From: Heliobacteriaceae bacterium
Lineage (GTDB): Bacteria > Cyanobacteriota > Vampirovibrionia > Gastranaerophilales > Gastranaerophilaceae
DNA length: 40,226 bases
Direction: 5' to 3'
Assembly: GCA_031265495.1 (NCBI GenBank)
Contig: JAISCP010000153.1
Span: forward strand, 1-40,226
Made by a program: the position numbers and the translations under genes. The notes beneath the pieces are model-generated. The model had not been told where the DNA came from. It searched no databases and was given only the letters and a program-made list of their open reading frames with translations. Numbering within the stretch: the first letter of the stretch is position 1; each line of letters opens with the position of its first letter. Shown here one piece after another: positions 14,064 to 22,885 of this stretch.

Positions 14064-14638
14064 GCGGAAATGTTTTAGAACTGCTGGAAAAAGCTGAAGG
14101 AGTGTTAAAAGGGCATTTTTGTCTTACTTCCGGTCTGCATTCGGATATTTACTTTCAGTGCGCAAAGCTGTACCAATACCCTGATTTGACTGAAAAAATC
14201 GGGAAAGAGCTTGCGCAAAAGCTTGAAGGTATTGAGTTTGACACGATAGTATCCCCTGCAATCGGCGCTGTTATAATGGGGTATGAAACCGCAAAACAAG
14301 CGGGCAAAAGGAACTTATTCGTTGAAAGAAAAGACGGTAAAATGGAGTTAAGACGCGGTTATTCGCTTGATAAGGGCGAAAAAGTGGTTATTATTGAGGA
14401 CGTAATCACCACTGCAAGAACGATTAACGAAACAATTGAAGCTCTTGCGCCTTTCAGGGCTGAGGTGGCTGCTGTGGGCTGTATTGTTGACCGGACTTGC
14501 GGCAAAACCGGTTTCAATATAAAATCGCTTCTGCAGATTGACCCTGTAACCTATGACCCGTCAGACTGCCCGTTGTGCAGGGAAGGTCTGCCGTTAGTGA
14601 AGCCCGGCAGCAGAGTTGAGGTAAAAGCAAGTGTTTAA
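14060..14638 (+). CDS. pyrE: Orotate phosphoribosyltransferase PyrE
   Basis: 192 residues. The PRPP-binding motif reads VVIIEDVITTARTI near residue 113, acceptable for the phosphoribosyltransferase signature although the usual last part is TTGGS. GHFCLTSGLHSDIYFQCAKL forms the N-terminal substrate region. The C-terminus CPLCREGLPLVKPGSR is the extra tail I associate with Thermus-type OPRTs. It converts orotate and PRPP to OMP. It overlaps pyrD by 4 nt and pyrB by 8 nt, so translation is coupled through the cluster. Confidence 0.94.
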   Translation: MSGNVLELLEKAEGVLKGHFCLTSGLHSDIYFQCAKLYQYPDLTEKIGKELAQKLEGIEFDTIVSPAIGAVIMGYETAKQAGKRNLFVERKDGKMELRRGYSLDKGEKVVIIEDVITTARTINETIEALAPFRAEVAAVGCIVDRTCGKTGFNIKSLLQIDPVTYDPSDCPLCREGLPLVKPGSRVEVKASV

Positions 14639-15533
14639 ACATCTTATTGATATAAAAAACCTTGATAAACAGGATATTTTGAACTTAATACGCAAGGCTG
14701 AACTCTTCAAATCCGGTGAATTGCATTCCTCATCAGCCGGAAAGACCGTTGCAATGATGTTTCTGGAAAACTCAACCCGTACAAAATGTTCGTTTGAACT
14801 GGCGGCTAAGAAATTAGGGCTTCACGTTTTGAATTTTGAAACCTCAAAGTCTTCTTTTTCTAAGGGTGAAAGTTTGCTTGACACTCTGAACAACCTTTAT
14901 TTTATCGGTGTTGAGGCTGTTGTAATCCGCAGCGGTGAAAACGGTCTTCTTGAAAATACGGCTTCACGGCTTAAATACCCGTTAAAGCTTATTAATGCGG
15001 GCGAAGGGAACATGTCGCACCCAACGCAGGCTCTGTTGGATTTTATGACAATGACTGAAAAGCTCGGCGATATTAAGGGGAAAAGAATTGCTATTGCGGG
15101 CGATATTAAGCACAGCAGGGTTGCAAAATCAAATCTGGAGCTGCTTGGCAAGTTTGGCGCAAAGGTTAAGCTTTGCGCGCCCGATTATTTTAAGGATGAA
15201 AGTATTAAAAATGTCACGTGGTACAACAATTTAGCCGGAGCGATTACGGCTGCGGATGTTGTGATGATGCTGAGAGTGCAGCGTGAACGCCACGAACAGA
15301 CGGATTATTCGTTTGAGGATTACGTGCGGGACTTTGGTTTGACGTCTGAGAAACTTGAAAAATATGCGCCGGATGCTGTTCTCATGCATCCCGGCCCGGT
15401 GAACCGCGATGTGGAAATTAGTTCGGAGCTTCTTGACGGCGAAAAAGGGCTTACAATATTGGAACAGGCGCGAAACGGCGCTTATATCCGAATGGCGGCG
15501 CTGGATGAAATTCTTTCGGAGGGAGCAAAATGA
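14631..15533 (+). CDS. pyrB: Aspartate carbamoyltransferase catalytic subunit PyrB
   Basis: 300 residues, starting at GTG 14631 with GAGG about 10 nt upstream. The carbamoyl-phosphate site is STRTK (S48-T51, with K52 where Arg is common). KSSFSKGESLLDTL is the mobile loop containing the active-site Lys. HPTQALLD begins at H130; MMLRVQRER and HPGPVNRDVEI bind aspartate and stabilise the active site. It makes N-carbamoyl-aspartate. No pyrI regulatory subunit is present, so control by CTP of the E. coli type is not expected. It overlaps pyrC by 4 nt. Confidence 0.96.
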   Translation: MFKHLIDIKNLDKQDILNLIRKAELFKSGELHSSSAGKTVAMMFLENSTRTKCSFELAAKKLGLHVLNFETSKSSFSKGESLLDTLNNLYFIGVEAVVIRSGENGLLENTASRLKYPLKLINAGEGNMSHPTQALLDFMTMTEKLGDIKGKRIAIAGDIKHSRVAKSNLELLGKFGAKVKLCAPDYFKDESIKNVTWYNNLAGAITAADVVMMLRVQRERHEQTDYSFEDYVRDFGLTSEKLEKYAPDAVLMHPGPVNRDVEISSELLDGEKGLTILEQARNGAYIRMAALDEILSEGAK

Positions 15534-16606
15534 TAAAAGTACCTGCCTTTGTTGAAATGCACTGCCACTTGCGCGAACCCGGCTTTGAAGAGAAAGAAAC
15601 TATTGAAACCGGCTCCGCTTCGGCGATTGCCGGAGGATATGCAGCGGTTTGCCCTATGGCAAATACAAATCCGGTGAATGACAATCCCGAAACGCTTAAA
15701 TATATTCTCAGCAAGGCAAAAGATATAAATATTTATCCGATTTGCGCAATTACCAAAGGGCTTGCGGGAAAAGAGCTTACGGACATGAAAACATTGAAAG
15801 AGTCCGGCGCCGCCGCGTTTTCCGATGACGGAAGACCGATTGAGGACATGGGGCTTCTGTATGAAGCCATGCAGACGGCAAAAGAGCTTGATATATTGTT
15901 GATTTCGCATGCCGAAGACAGTTCAATTCACGATAAATATAAGTTCTCGGAAGACATTGCAACGGCAAGAGAGCTGGAAGTCCTGCGCAGCGCCGGCGGT
16001 ACACGCTATCATTTTGCGCATGTGTCGACAAAACGGTCAATTGACTTAATCAGACAAGCTAAAAAAGACGGCCTTAACGTCACGTGCGAAACCGCTCCGC
16101 ACTATTTTTCGCTCTCCAAAGAGGATATTATTGACGCAAGATTTAAGGTGAACCCTCCTCTGCGCGGCGCAGAAGATGTTGAGGCTGTTATAGAAGGCTT
16201 GAAAGACGGTACTATTGACGTAATCGCCACAGACCATGCGCCGCATACTCTTGAGGAAAAACAAAAATCATGGGCTGATGCTCCGATGGGAATTGCCGGT
16301 TTTGAGACAGCATTCGGGGCTGCAAATACCTATCTGGTTAAAGCCGGTCACTTAACGCTTGAAGAACTTATCCAAAAAATGTCTTATAATCCAACGAAAA
16401 TTTTAGGGATTTCAAACAAGGGAAATTTTGCACTAATAGACGAAGACTTTGAATGGACGGTTAAAGCCGCAGATTTTAAATCAAAATGCAAGATTTCGCC
16501 GTTTGAAGGAAAAAGGCTTACGGGAAAGGTTATACAGGTAATAACAAAGAAAATACCTCTCTCTGCGCAGAACGCCGGCTTATTGGCACGTCATTGCAGC
16601 GCGTAA
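15530..16606 (+). CDS. pyrC: Dihydroorotase PyrC (class I, lacking the N-terminal beta domain)
   Basis: 358 residues; typical class I dihydroorotases have about 425. The protein starts almost at the metal site (H11-C-H13-LREPG), so the small N-terminal beta-sandwich strand set is missing, as in the DHOase domain of animal CAD. Other landmarks are AFSDDGRPI, HVSTKRSIDLIR, TCETAPHYF and ATDHAPHTLEEK. It cyclises carbamoyl-aspartate to dihydroorotate. The last residues (LLARHCSA and stop) come from a dispersed GTCATTGC...GGCAATGAC repeat that runs into the gene, so the natural end has been replaced or extended. Confidence 0.92.
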   Translation: MIKVPAFVEMHCHLREPGFEEKETIETGSASAIAGGYAAVCPMANTNPVNDNPETLKYILSKAKDINIYPICAITKGLAGKELTDMKTLKESGAAAFSDDGRPIEDMGLLYEAMQTAKELDILLISHAEDSSIHDKYKFSEDIATARELEVLRSAGGTRYHFAHVSTKRSIDLIRQAKKDGLNVTCETAPHYFSLSKEDIIDARFKVNPPLRGAEDVEAVIEGLKDGTIDVIATDHAPHTLEEKQKSWADAPMGIAGFETAFGAANTYLVKAGHLTLEELIQKMSYNPTKILGISNKGNFALIDEDFEWTVKAADFKSKCKISPFEGKRLTGKVIQVITKKIPLSAQNAGLLARHCSA

Positions 16607-16624
16607 GCCCGATGCGGCAATGAC
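16585..16624. repeat. Short GTCATTGC...GCAATGAC repeat overlapping the pyrC end
   Basis: Inverted ends GTCATTGC and GCAATGAC enclose GCGTAAGCCCGATGCG. The same internal string (GCGTAAGCCCGACGCGGCAA) occurs at 18749-18768. The TAA in it is the pyrC stop codon. Confidence 0.6.
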
Positions 16625-16667
16625 AAGGTGTGAAAAGAAAAATTGACTAAAATAAAGGAAAAAATAT

Positions 16668-18518
16668 ATGATTAATCCGAAAATTAAGGAAAAAATAGTT
16701 TTAGCGCTGGATGTTGACGATATAGAGTCTGCAAAAAAGCTCGTAAATGAGCTTAAAGATTATGTAGGAATTTTTAAAGTCGGCCTGCAGTTTTATACGG
16801 CGAACGGCAGCGAACTTTTTGAGTTTATGAAGTCGGTCGGCGCGGATTACTTTCTGGATGTAAAATTCATGGATATTCCAAACACCGTAGCCAAAGCCTC
16901 GCAGAACGTAATAAAAAAAGGCGCGGACTTTTTCAATGTTCATGCGCTCGGCGGCAAAGAAATGATGCAAAAAGCAATGGAAGCAGCGTCCGAAACAGCC
17001 CTTAAGCTTGGCCGGAGCGCGCCGACAGTGCTTGCGGTAACTGTTTTGACGAGCATAAGCAACGAAACCCTCAATGATGAACTTGAAATTGGCCATAATG
17101 TGAATAAATACGCGCTTAAACTGGCGAAACTTGCCAAAGAAAGCGGTTTAACCGGAGTAGTGGCAAGCGTTTTTGAAGCAAGAAAAATAAAAGAAGTCTG
17201 CGGAGCGGATTTTAAGGTTCTCTGTCCGGGCATAAGACCGGAATGGTCGGTAAAAGACGACCAGAAACGTCTTGCAACGCCGAAACTGGCAATTGAAGAA
17301 GGCGCGGATTATCTTGTAATAGGCCGCGCAGTTACGGGCGCGCCTGGCAGACTTGAGGCTATGCGCAGAATTTATGATGAAATTGAAGAGGCCTTAAACA
17401 AAAAACCGTTCAAAATCCACTACGCAAAACCCGCAAGGCTGCTTTTGGACAACGGAACGGAGTTTGAAGGAGAGTCTTTCGGAGCGGGCGGAACTTCTTT
17501 CGGCGAAATTGTATTTAACACTTCTATGGCAGGTTATCAGGAAATTTTGACCGACCCGTCTTACAGTGAACAGGTTGTGGTCATGACTTATCCGGAAATC
17601 GGCAACTACGGAATAAACGACGGTGATTTTGAAAGTTCAAAAGTTCACGCGAACGGATTTATCGTAAAGAGCTGCTGCGAGCGCGAAAGCCATTACCGGA
17701 GCGTTAAAACGCTTGATAAATACTTAAAAGAAAACGGCGTAGTCGGCATAAAAAACGTTGACACAAGGACTATAACCGAAATTATACGCGAAACCGGCGC
17801 TATGAACTGCGTCCTGACAACATCGGAGATTACGGACGAACTCAAAGAGCAGCTGAAAAATTACTCAATGTCCAAAGATGTTGCAATAAAAGCTTCTTCT
17901 AAGAATATACGCAGAATTCCCGGCTCCGGCGTTAAGCTCGGAATAATTGATTTGGGAATTAAAAAAAGCATTGTGGAAAATTTTGAGCGGCTTGGCTGTG
18001 ATATAACGATTTTTCCTGCCAACGTGAGCGCGAAAGAGATTTTAGCGGAAAACTTTGACGCCGCGCTTCTCTCCAACGGTCCCGGAAACCCGCAGGACGC
18101 GGTTTGCGCCATTGAATGCGCCCGAGAGCTTGCCGGAAAACTTCCGCTGTTCGGGATTTGTCTGGGACACCAGATTTTGAGCATAGTTCTCGGAGCAAAG
18201 ACCTACAAGTTGAAATACGGCCACAGAGGCGGAAACCATCCCGTAATCAACCTTGAAACAAATAAAGTTATTTTGACTTCGCAAAATCACGGCTATGCAG
18301 TGGATGAAAATTCGTTTACGCCTGATATGAAAGCGACTTACAAAAACCTTAACGATGGCACAATAGAAGGCTTTCGGTGTGAAAAACCGTATATTGAAGC
18401 GGTGCAGTTTCATCCTGAAGCTGCGCCCGGCCCGATTGACGCGAATGAAATATTCACAAAATGGATAAACGGAATAAGGCAGACAACAAGCAAAGGAGTT
18501 GAAAGGTTGAAAAGTTGA
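16668..18518 (+). CDS. pyrF-carA: Bifunctional OMP decarboxylase / carbamoyl-phosphate synthase small subunit (PyrF-CarA fusion)
   Basis: A single 616-codon frame encodes two complete proteins. Residues 1-244 are type 1 orotidine-5'-phosphate decarboxylase, with catalytic D64-x-K66-x-x-D69 (LDVKFMDIPNTV), VHALGG and VLCPGIRPEW; it makes UMP from OMP. After a linker of about ten residues (KKPFKIHYAK), residues 254-605 are the glutaminase subunit of carbamoyl-phosphate synthase: RLLLDNGTEFEGESFGAGG, NTSMAGYQEILTDPSY, LSNGPGNP, FGICLGHQ with nucleophile C498, GHRGGNHPV, and H582/E584 in QFHPEAAPGP. The fusion links the first and last steps of UMP synthesis. The final residues (about TSKGVERLKS) read into an intergenic repeat. 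A ribosome binding site (AAGGA) precedes the ATG. Confidence 0.95.
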   Translation: MINPKIKEKIVLALDVDDIESAKKLVNELKDYVGIFKVGLQFYTANGSELFEFMKSVGADYFLDVKFMDIPNTVAKASQNVIKKGADFFNVHALGGKEMMQKAMEAASETALKLGRSAPTVLAVTVLTSISNETLNDELEIGHNVNKYALKLAKLAKESGLTGVVASVFEARKIKEVCGADFKVLCPGIRPEWSVKDDQKRLATPKLAIEEGADYLVIGRAVTGAPGRLEAMRRIYDEIEEALNKKPFKIHYAKPARLLLDNGTEFEGESFGAGGTSFGEIVFNTSMAGYQEILTDPSYSEQVVVMTYPEIGNYGINDGDFESSKVHANGFIVKSCCERESHYRSVKTLDKYLKENGVVGIKNVDTRTITEIIRETGAMNCVLTTSEITDELKEQLKNYSMSKDVAIKASSKNIRRIPGSGVKLGIIDLGIKKSIVENFERLGCDITIFPANVSAKEILAENFDAALLSNGPGNPQDAVCAIECARELAGKLPLFGICLGHQILSIVLGAKTYKLKYGHRGGNHPVINLETNKVILTSQNHGYAVDENSFTPDMKATYKNLNDGTIEGFRCEKPYIEAVQFHPEAAPGPIDANEIFTKWINGIRQTTSKGVERLKS

Positions 18519-18560
18519 AGGGTTTAAAAACCGTTAAGCATGTTCAACAAGACAAGCAAA
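18497..18560. repeat. Intergenic repeat unit, partner of 18955-19018
   Basis: GTTGAAAGGTTGAAAAG... through GTTCAACAAGACAAGCAAAG is repeated at 18955-19018 with small changes. The unit overlaps the last codons of the pyrF-carA fusion. Confidence 0.55.
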
Positions 18561-18732
18561 GGAGACAGGTAACAACAAATAAAAGCCGGCAATGGGTAAA
18601 GCTGATAAATAATGAAGTAATTCCCGGCAAAGGCGTCAGAAGGTAGAATTAACTTGAAGCGAACAAAACAAGTAAAAATTGAAAATTTAAACTACCCTTC
18701 CCTTGAGGGGAGTGTCAATTTTTCATTGATAT

Positions 18733-18825
18733 GTCATTGCGAGGAGGGCGTAAGCCCGACGCGGCAATCCAGTAAATTCAATGTTTTTGACTGGATTGCT
18801 TCGTCGCTTTGCTCCTCGCAATGAC
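18733..18825. repeat. Long inverted repeat GTCATTGCGAGG...CGCAATGAC
   Basis: A 93-bp palindromic block: GTCATTGCGAGGAGG at the left end mirrors CTCCTCGCAATGAC at the right, and GGCAATCCAGT mirrors ACTGGATTGC around a short AT loop. A close copy lies at 40135-40222, a partial one at about 11889 and a short relative at 16585. It would form a strong hairpin in RNA. It lies in the fusion-carB gap (645 bp), which holds no gene. Confidence 0.75.
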
Positions 18826-18834
18826 GAAGCAAGC

Positions 18835-19138
18835 AAAGGAGTGACTAAGTGAATAGGTTCATCTAAGAAATATTAAATAAAAAGCTAATAAAACCCTCAT
18901 CCGCCCTACGGGCACCTTCTCCCAGAGGGAGAAGGAAGAGATATAAAAAGCAAAGCGGTTGAAAGGTTGAATGGTTTAAAAATCGTTAAGCGCGTTCAAC
19001 AAAACAAGCAGAGGAGTGACTAAGTGAATAGGTGAATAGGTTCATCTAAAAAATATTAAATAAAAAGCTAATAAAACCCTCACCCGCCCTACGGGCACCC
19101 TCTCCCAGAGGGAGAGGGAAGAGATATAAAAAGCAAAA
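18835..19138. repeat. Direct duplication of a 120-130 bp repeat block before carB
   Basis: Copy A (18835-18954) and copy B (19008-19138) share GGAGTGACTAAGTGAATAGG, TATTAAATAAAAAGCTAATA, then AACCCTCA-CCGCCCTACGGGCACC and CTCCCAGAGGGAGA. Copy B has an extra 8 bp (GTGAATAG). A 50-60 bp spacer between them itself repeats 18497-18560. The block looks like a segmental tandem duplication of several intergenic repeat modules. It contains hairpins (CCGCCCTACGGGC, TCTCCCAGAGGGAGA). Confidence 0.7.
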
Positions 19139-19163
19139 CAAAAAAAACTTGAAAGGACATAAA

Positions 19164-22100
19164 ATGAAAGATAACATAAAAAGAGTTCTGGTAATCGGCT
19201 CCGGGCCGATAGTTATCGGCCAGGCTGCGGAGTTTGATTATGCGGGAGTTCAGGCGTGCCGCGCGCTCAAAGAAGAAGGCGTTGAAGTTGTTCTCGTAAA
19301 CTCCAACCCCGCCACAATTATGACGGACGAAGATATTGCCGATAAAGTTTATATCGAACCTCTGCGGATTGAAGTTCTGGAAAGTATTATCAAAACAGAA
19401 CGCCCTGACGGGATTATAGCATCGCTGGGAGGGCAGACAGGGTTAAATCTTGCGGTTGAACTTTATGAAAAAGGTATTTTGGAAAAATATTCGGTGAAAC
19501 TTCTGGGCACCGGAATTGAAGCTATTAAGAAAGCGGAAGACCGGGAGCTTTTCAAGAATTTGATGAGCGAAATCAACGAGCCTGTACCTGAAAGCATTAT
19601 TGCGTCAAGTCTTGAGCAGGCAAAAGAATTTGCTGCGCAAATCGGCTTTCCGGTAATCATCCGCCCCGCATACACTCTCGGGGGTTCGGGCGGCGGAATT
19701 GCCTCTAATGCACGGGAGCTTGAAGAAATTGTACACTCCGGCCTGCTGAGAAGCCCTATTTCACAAGTGCTTGTCGAGCGCAGTATTGCAGGCTACAAAG
19801 AGATTGAATATGAAGTTATACGCGACGGAAACGATACTTGCATAACTATCTGCAACATGGAAAATATTGACCCGATTGGAATTCACACAGGAGACAGCTT
19901 TGTTGTTGCGCCGTCGCAGACGCTTACAAATAAAGAATTCCAAATGCTGCGGACTTCTTCCATAAAGATTATACGGGCGTTGAAAATCGAAGGCGGATGC
20001 AATGTCCAGTTTGCTCTTGATACTAAAAGCAGCCAGTACTATGTAATTGAGGTTAATCCCCGCGTAAGCCGCTCGTCCGCGCTTGCCTCAAAAGCCACCG
20101 GATATCCGATTGCAAAGGTTACGGCGAAAATCGCTATGGGGTACCATCTTCACGAAATTAAAAATGCTATTACGGAAAAAACCGCCGCGGCTTTTGAACC
20201 GGCTATTGATTATGTTGTAACTAAAATTCCCAAATGGCCGTTTGATAAATTCGCACACGGAGACAGAGTTTTGGGTACAAAAATGAAAGCAACCGGCGAG
20301 GTTATGGCAATCGGCAGAACATTTGAAAGCTCATTTAAAAAAGCCATAACTGCAATTGAAAGCAAAAATACCGGACTTTACAGAAAAAGATACGCTGATT
20401 TTTCCAATGAAGAATTAAAAGCAATTCTTGCAGTGCAGGACGACAGACGGATTTTCAGGCTTGCCGAAGCTCTTAATCGCGGTATAAGTATTGAAGAAAT
20501 TAATAAAATTACCAAAATTGACATGTGGTTTATTGCTAAAATAAAAAATCTTTGTGATTTTGAAAACAGGCTTAAAAAAGAACCCCTCACCGCCCGGTTG
20601 TATCTGGAGGCTAAAGAAAAAGGATTTTTGGATACAGAAATCGCTGTGACCTCAAGAAAAACTCTTAAAGAAGTTGAAAAACTCCGCGATAACAACGGTA
20701 TCAGTGCCGCGTTCCGTGTGGTTGATACGTGTGCGGGAGAGTTTCAGGCGTACACGCCGTATTATTATTCGGTTTACAATGAAGCTGACGAGTATAACGA
20801 AGAAACTGAACAAAAAGCAAACCCTTCAACTAAAATTTTGGTACTCGGCTCCGGCCCCATACGTATCGGACAGGGGATTGAGTTTGATTACTGCTGCGTT
20901 CACGCGGCTTGGGCTATCAGGAAAAACGGCTGTAAATCGCTGATTGTGAATTCCAACCCCGAAACGCTCTCCACTGATTTTGACGTTGCCGATAAACTGT
21001 TTTTTGAGCCGATGAATATTGAAAACGTTATGAATATTATTGAAAGGGAAAAGCCTGCCGGCGTAATGGTTCAATTCGGCGGGCAGACGGCGATAAATCT
21101 TGCTCCACAGCTTGCAAAGCGCGGGGTTCCGATACTGGGAACATCGCTGGAGTCCATTAATACAGCGGAAGACAGAAAGCTTTTTGAAGCATTGCTGCAG
21201 GAACTGCAAATACCTCAGCCTAAAGGCGTTGCCGTAAAAAAATCCGAAGAGGCGCTTCAGGCGGCGAAAAAACTGGGATTTCCGCTGCTGGTAAGACCTT
21301 CTTACGTAATCGGCGGACGCGGCATGCAGGTCGTTTATAACGAAAGCGAGCTTCTGACATATTTCAAATCAGCTTTACAGTTTTCGGACGAACACCCTGT
21401 ACTTATCGACCAGTATATTGAAGGCGTAGAACTTGAGCTTGATGCGGTAAGCGATGGCGAGGACGTTTTAATTCCGGGAATAACCGAACACATAGAGCGC
21501 GCCGGAGTGCATTCCGGCGACAGTATGGCGATTTATCCGACCCAGAATGTTAAAAAAGAAGTCCTGAACAGCCTTGTTGATTATGCCCGAAAGATTGCGA
21601 AAAAGCTTCAAATAAAGGGGCTTATGAACATACAGTTCGTGCTGAAAGATAATGTGGCGTATATCATTGAGGTTAATCCCCGCGCATCGCGTACAGTGCC
21701 GATTATGAGCAAAGTTACGAATATTCCGATGACTGATATTGCCGTAAACGCTGCGCTGGGAAAATCCATTAAAGAACAGGGGTACAAACCCGGTTTACAG
21801 AAAACAACCGACCTTGTATGCGTTAAAGTGCCGGTGTTTTCGTTCCAGAAGCTTAACCGCATAGACCCTGCGCTTGCGCCGGAAATGAAGTCAACCGGAG
21901 AAGTGCTTGGCGTTGATTATGTTTACGAAAAAGCGCTTGTTAAGGGGTTTCTTGCAGCGGGGTACAATTTCCCCGAAACGCGCGGGGATGTAATGCTGTC
22001 GCTCAACGACCACACAAAGCCCGAAGGTGTTGAAATCGCCAGCACGCTTAACGCTCTGGGTTACAGAATTGTTGCCACGACCGGAACACATAAATTCCTT

Positions 22101-22412
22101 AAACAGCACGGCATTGAGTCCAGAGAGATTGAAAATTTTGACATGGAAAAAATGCAGGAACACATGAAAAAGCGGCAGCTTGCATTTATCATTAATACTC
22201 CTGCAACTAACTCCAATACCGTACGTGTCGGCTCTGAACACAGGGGATTTTTGATAAGAACAATTGCGGAATTGTATTCTACGCCTTGTTTTACGTCAAC
22301 GGATACAGCGGCGGCTTACCTGAAAGCGCTCAGTTTTTACATTAAAAACCCGAAATTGGAATACAAAAGTATTGACAAGTACCGCAGGGAAATCTTTTGC
22401 AATATATGGTGA
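19164..22412 (+). CDS. carB: Carbamoyl-phosphate synthase large subunit CarB
   Basis: About 1082 residues from ATG 19164, chosen over the TTG 15 nt upstream because AAAGGA lies 6 nt before it. It has the two homologous halves of the family: VLVIGSGPIVIGQAAEFDYA at the start and ILVLGSGPIRIGQGIEFDYC near residue 560, each followed by an ATP-grasp domain (VIIRPAYTLGGSGGGIA and LLVRPSYVIGGRGMQVVY; EVNPRVSRSSALASKATGYP and EVNPRASRTVPIMSKVTNIP). The C-terminal MGS-like domain (about 945-1082) includes IVATTGTHKFLKQHGI, the usual allosteric region. It uses ammonia from CarA to make carbamoyl phosphate. It is separated from the fusion gene by a 645-bp repeat-filled gap. Confidence 0.98.
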   Translation: MKDNIKRVLVIGSGPIVIGQAAEFDYAGVQACRALKEEGVEVVLVNSNPATIMTDEDIADKVYIEPLRIEVLESIIKTERPDGIIASLGGQTGLNLAVELYEKGILEKYSVKLLGTGIEAIKKAEDRELFKNLMSEINEPVPESIIASSLEQAKEFAAQIGFPVIIRPAYTLGGSGGGIASNARELEEIVHSGLLRSPISQVLVERSIAGYKEIEYEVIRDGNDTCITICNMENIDPIGIHTGDSFVVAPSQTLTNKEFQMLRTSSIKIIRALKIEGGCNVQFALDTKSSQYYVIEVNPRVSRSSALASKATGYPIAKVTAKIAMGYHLHEIKNAITEKTAAAFEPAIDYVVTKIPKWPFDKFAHGDRVLGTKMKATGEVMAIGRTFESSFKKAITAIESKNTGLYRKRYADFSNEELKAILAVQDDRRIFRLAEALNRGISIEEINKITKIDMWFIAKIKNLCDFENRLKKEPLTARLYLEAKEKGFLDTEIAVTSRKTLKEVEKLRDNNGISAAFRVVDTCAGEFQAYTPYYYSVYNEADEYNEETEQKANPSTKILVLGSGPIRIGQGIEFDYCCVHAAWAIRKNGCKSLIVNSNPETLSTDFDVADKLFFEPMNIENVMNIIEREKPAGVMVQFGGQTAINLAPQLAKRGVPILGTSLESINTAEDRKLFEALLQELQIPQPKGVAVKKSEEALQAAKKLGFPLLVRPSYVIGGRGMQVVYNESELLTYFKSALQFSDEHPVLIDQYIEGVELELDAVSDGEDVLIPGITEHIERAGVHSGDSMAIYPTQNVKKEVLNSLVDYARKIAKKLQIKGLMNIQFVLKDNVAYIIEVNPRASRTVPIMSKVTNIPMTDIAVNAALGKSIKEQGYKPGLQKTTDLVCVKVPVFSFQKLNRIDPALAPEMKSTGEVLGVDYVYEKALVKGFLAAGYNFPETRGDVMLSLNDHTKPEGVEIASTLNALGYRIVATTGTHKFLKQHGIESREIENFDMEKMQEHMKKRQLAFIINTPATNSNTVRVGSEHRGFLIRTIAELYSTPCFTSTDTAAAYLKALSFYIKNPKLEYKSIDKYRREIFCNIW

Positions 22413-22485
22413 TTAGTTGTTAGTAAATAGTATTTAGTAAATAGGAGTGAACAGGAAACAGGAAAGAGAGCTGAATGGTTGAATG

Positions 22486-22555
22486 CCTCTCCATACGGGA
22501 GAGGAAGAATTTCTTAATGAACACGCAGTGTGAATTTAGAAATTCAGGTGAGGTG
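22486..22555. repeat. Dispersed structured repeat (copy of 27573-27642)
   Basis: Begins with the hairpin CCTCTCC-n5-GGAGAGG, then GAATTTCTTAATGAACAC and, after a short insert, TTTAGAAATTCAGGTGAGG. The arms GAATTTCT and AGAAATTC also pair. Over 90% identical by eye to 27573-27642. Confidence 0.65.
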
Positions 22556-22650
22556 GGCAGGCTGAGCCTGCACCCAAAACACTGTGCTCTACCCGAGATT
22601 TATTCGCTTTTGCGCCACCTAACCTGAACAACCCTATTCGCTATTCAATC

Positions 22651-22878
22651 CTATTCACCCGGCTGACGGCATTTCTTTTTGATTTCCAGCTCATACCCGA
22701 GGAAATCCAAAATTTCCTGAACCCTGTCAAATTTTACGGACTTTGTAGTCAGACTTTTAGACAAACCGCCCACAGTAGCCGGATTATGACCTGTCTTATT
22801 CATCTGAGCAATCATTTTAGTCATGGACAAGCCCCTGCGAAGCAGCAAAACTTTTATTTCTTCCTGAATGTTTAACAT
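22651..22878 (-). CDS. Small helix-turn-helix protein, 75 aa
   Basis: Begins MLNIQEEIKVLLLRRGLSMT. The pattern IKxLLxxRGLSMTKMIAQMN...LSKSLTTKSVKFDRVQEIL and DFLGYELEIKKK matches small XRE-like DNA-binding proteins (two-helix HTH followed by LGYELE). The last residues (RQPGE) read into a GTGAATAGG-type repeat, so the stop codon is repeat-derived. It is transcribed divergently from the prepilin gene. A promoter (TTGTCA-18-TACAAT) with an imperfect inverted repeat GTTTACT-AAA-AGTATAC next to the -10 suggests autoregulation. The -10 is 7 nt from the ATG, so the mRNA is probably leaderless. Confidence 0.7.
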   Translation of the reverse strand: MLNIQEEIKVLLLRRGLSMTKMIAQMNKTGHNPATVGGLSKSLTTKSVKFDRVQEILDFLGYELEIKKKCRQPGE

Positions 22879-22885
22879 AAATCAA

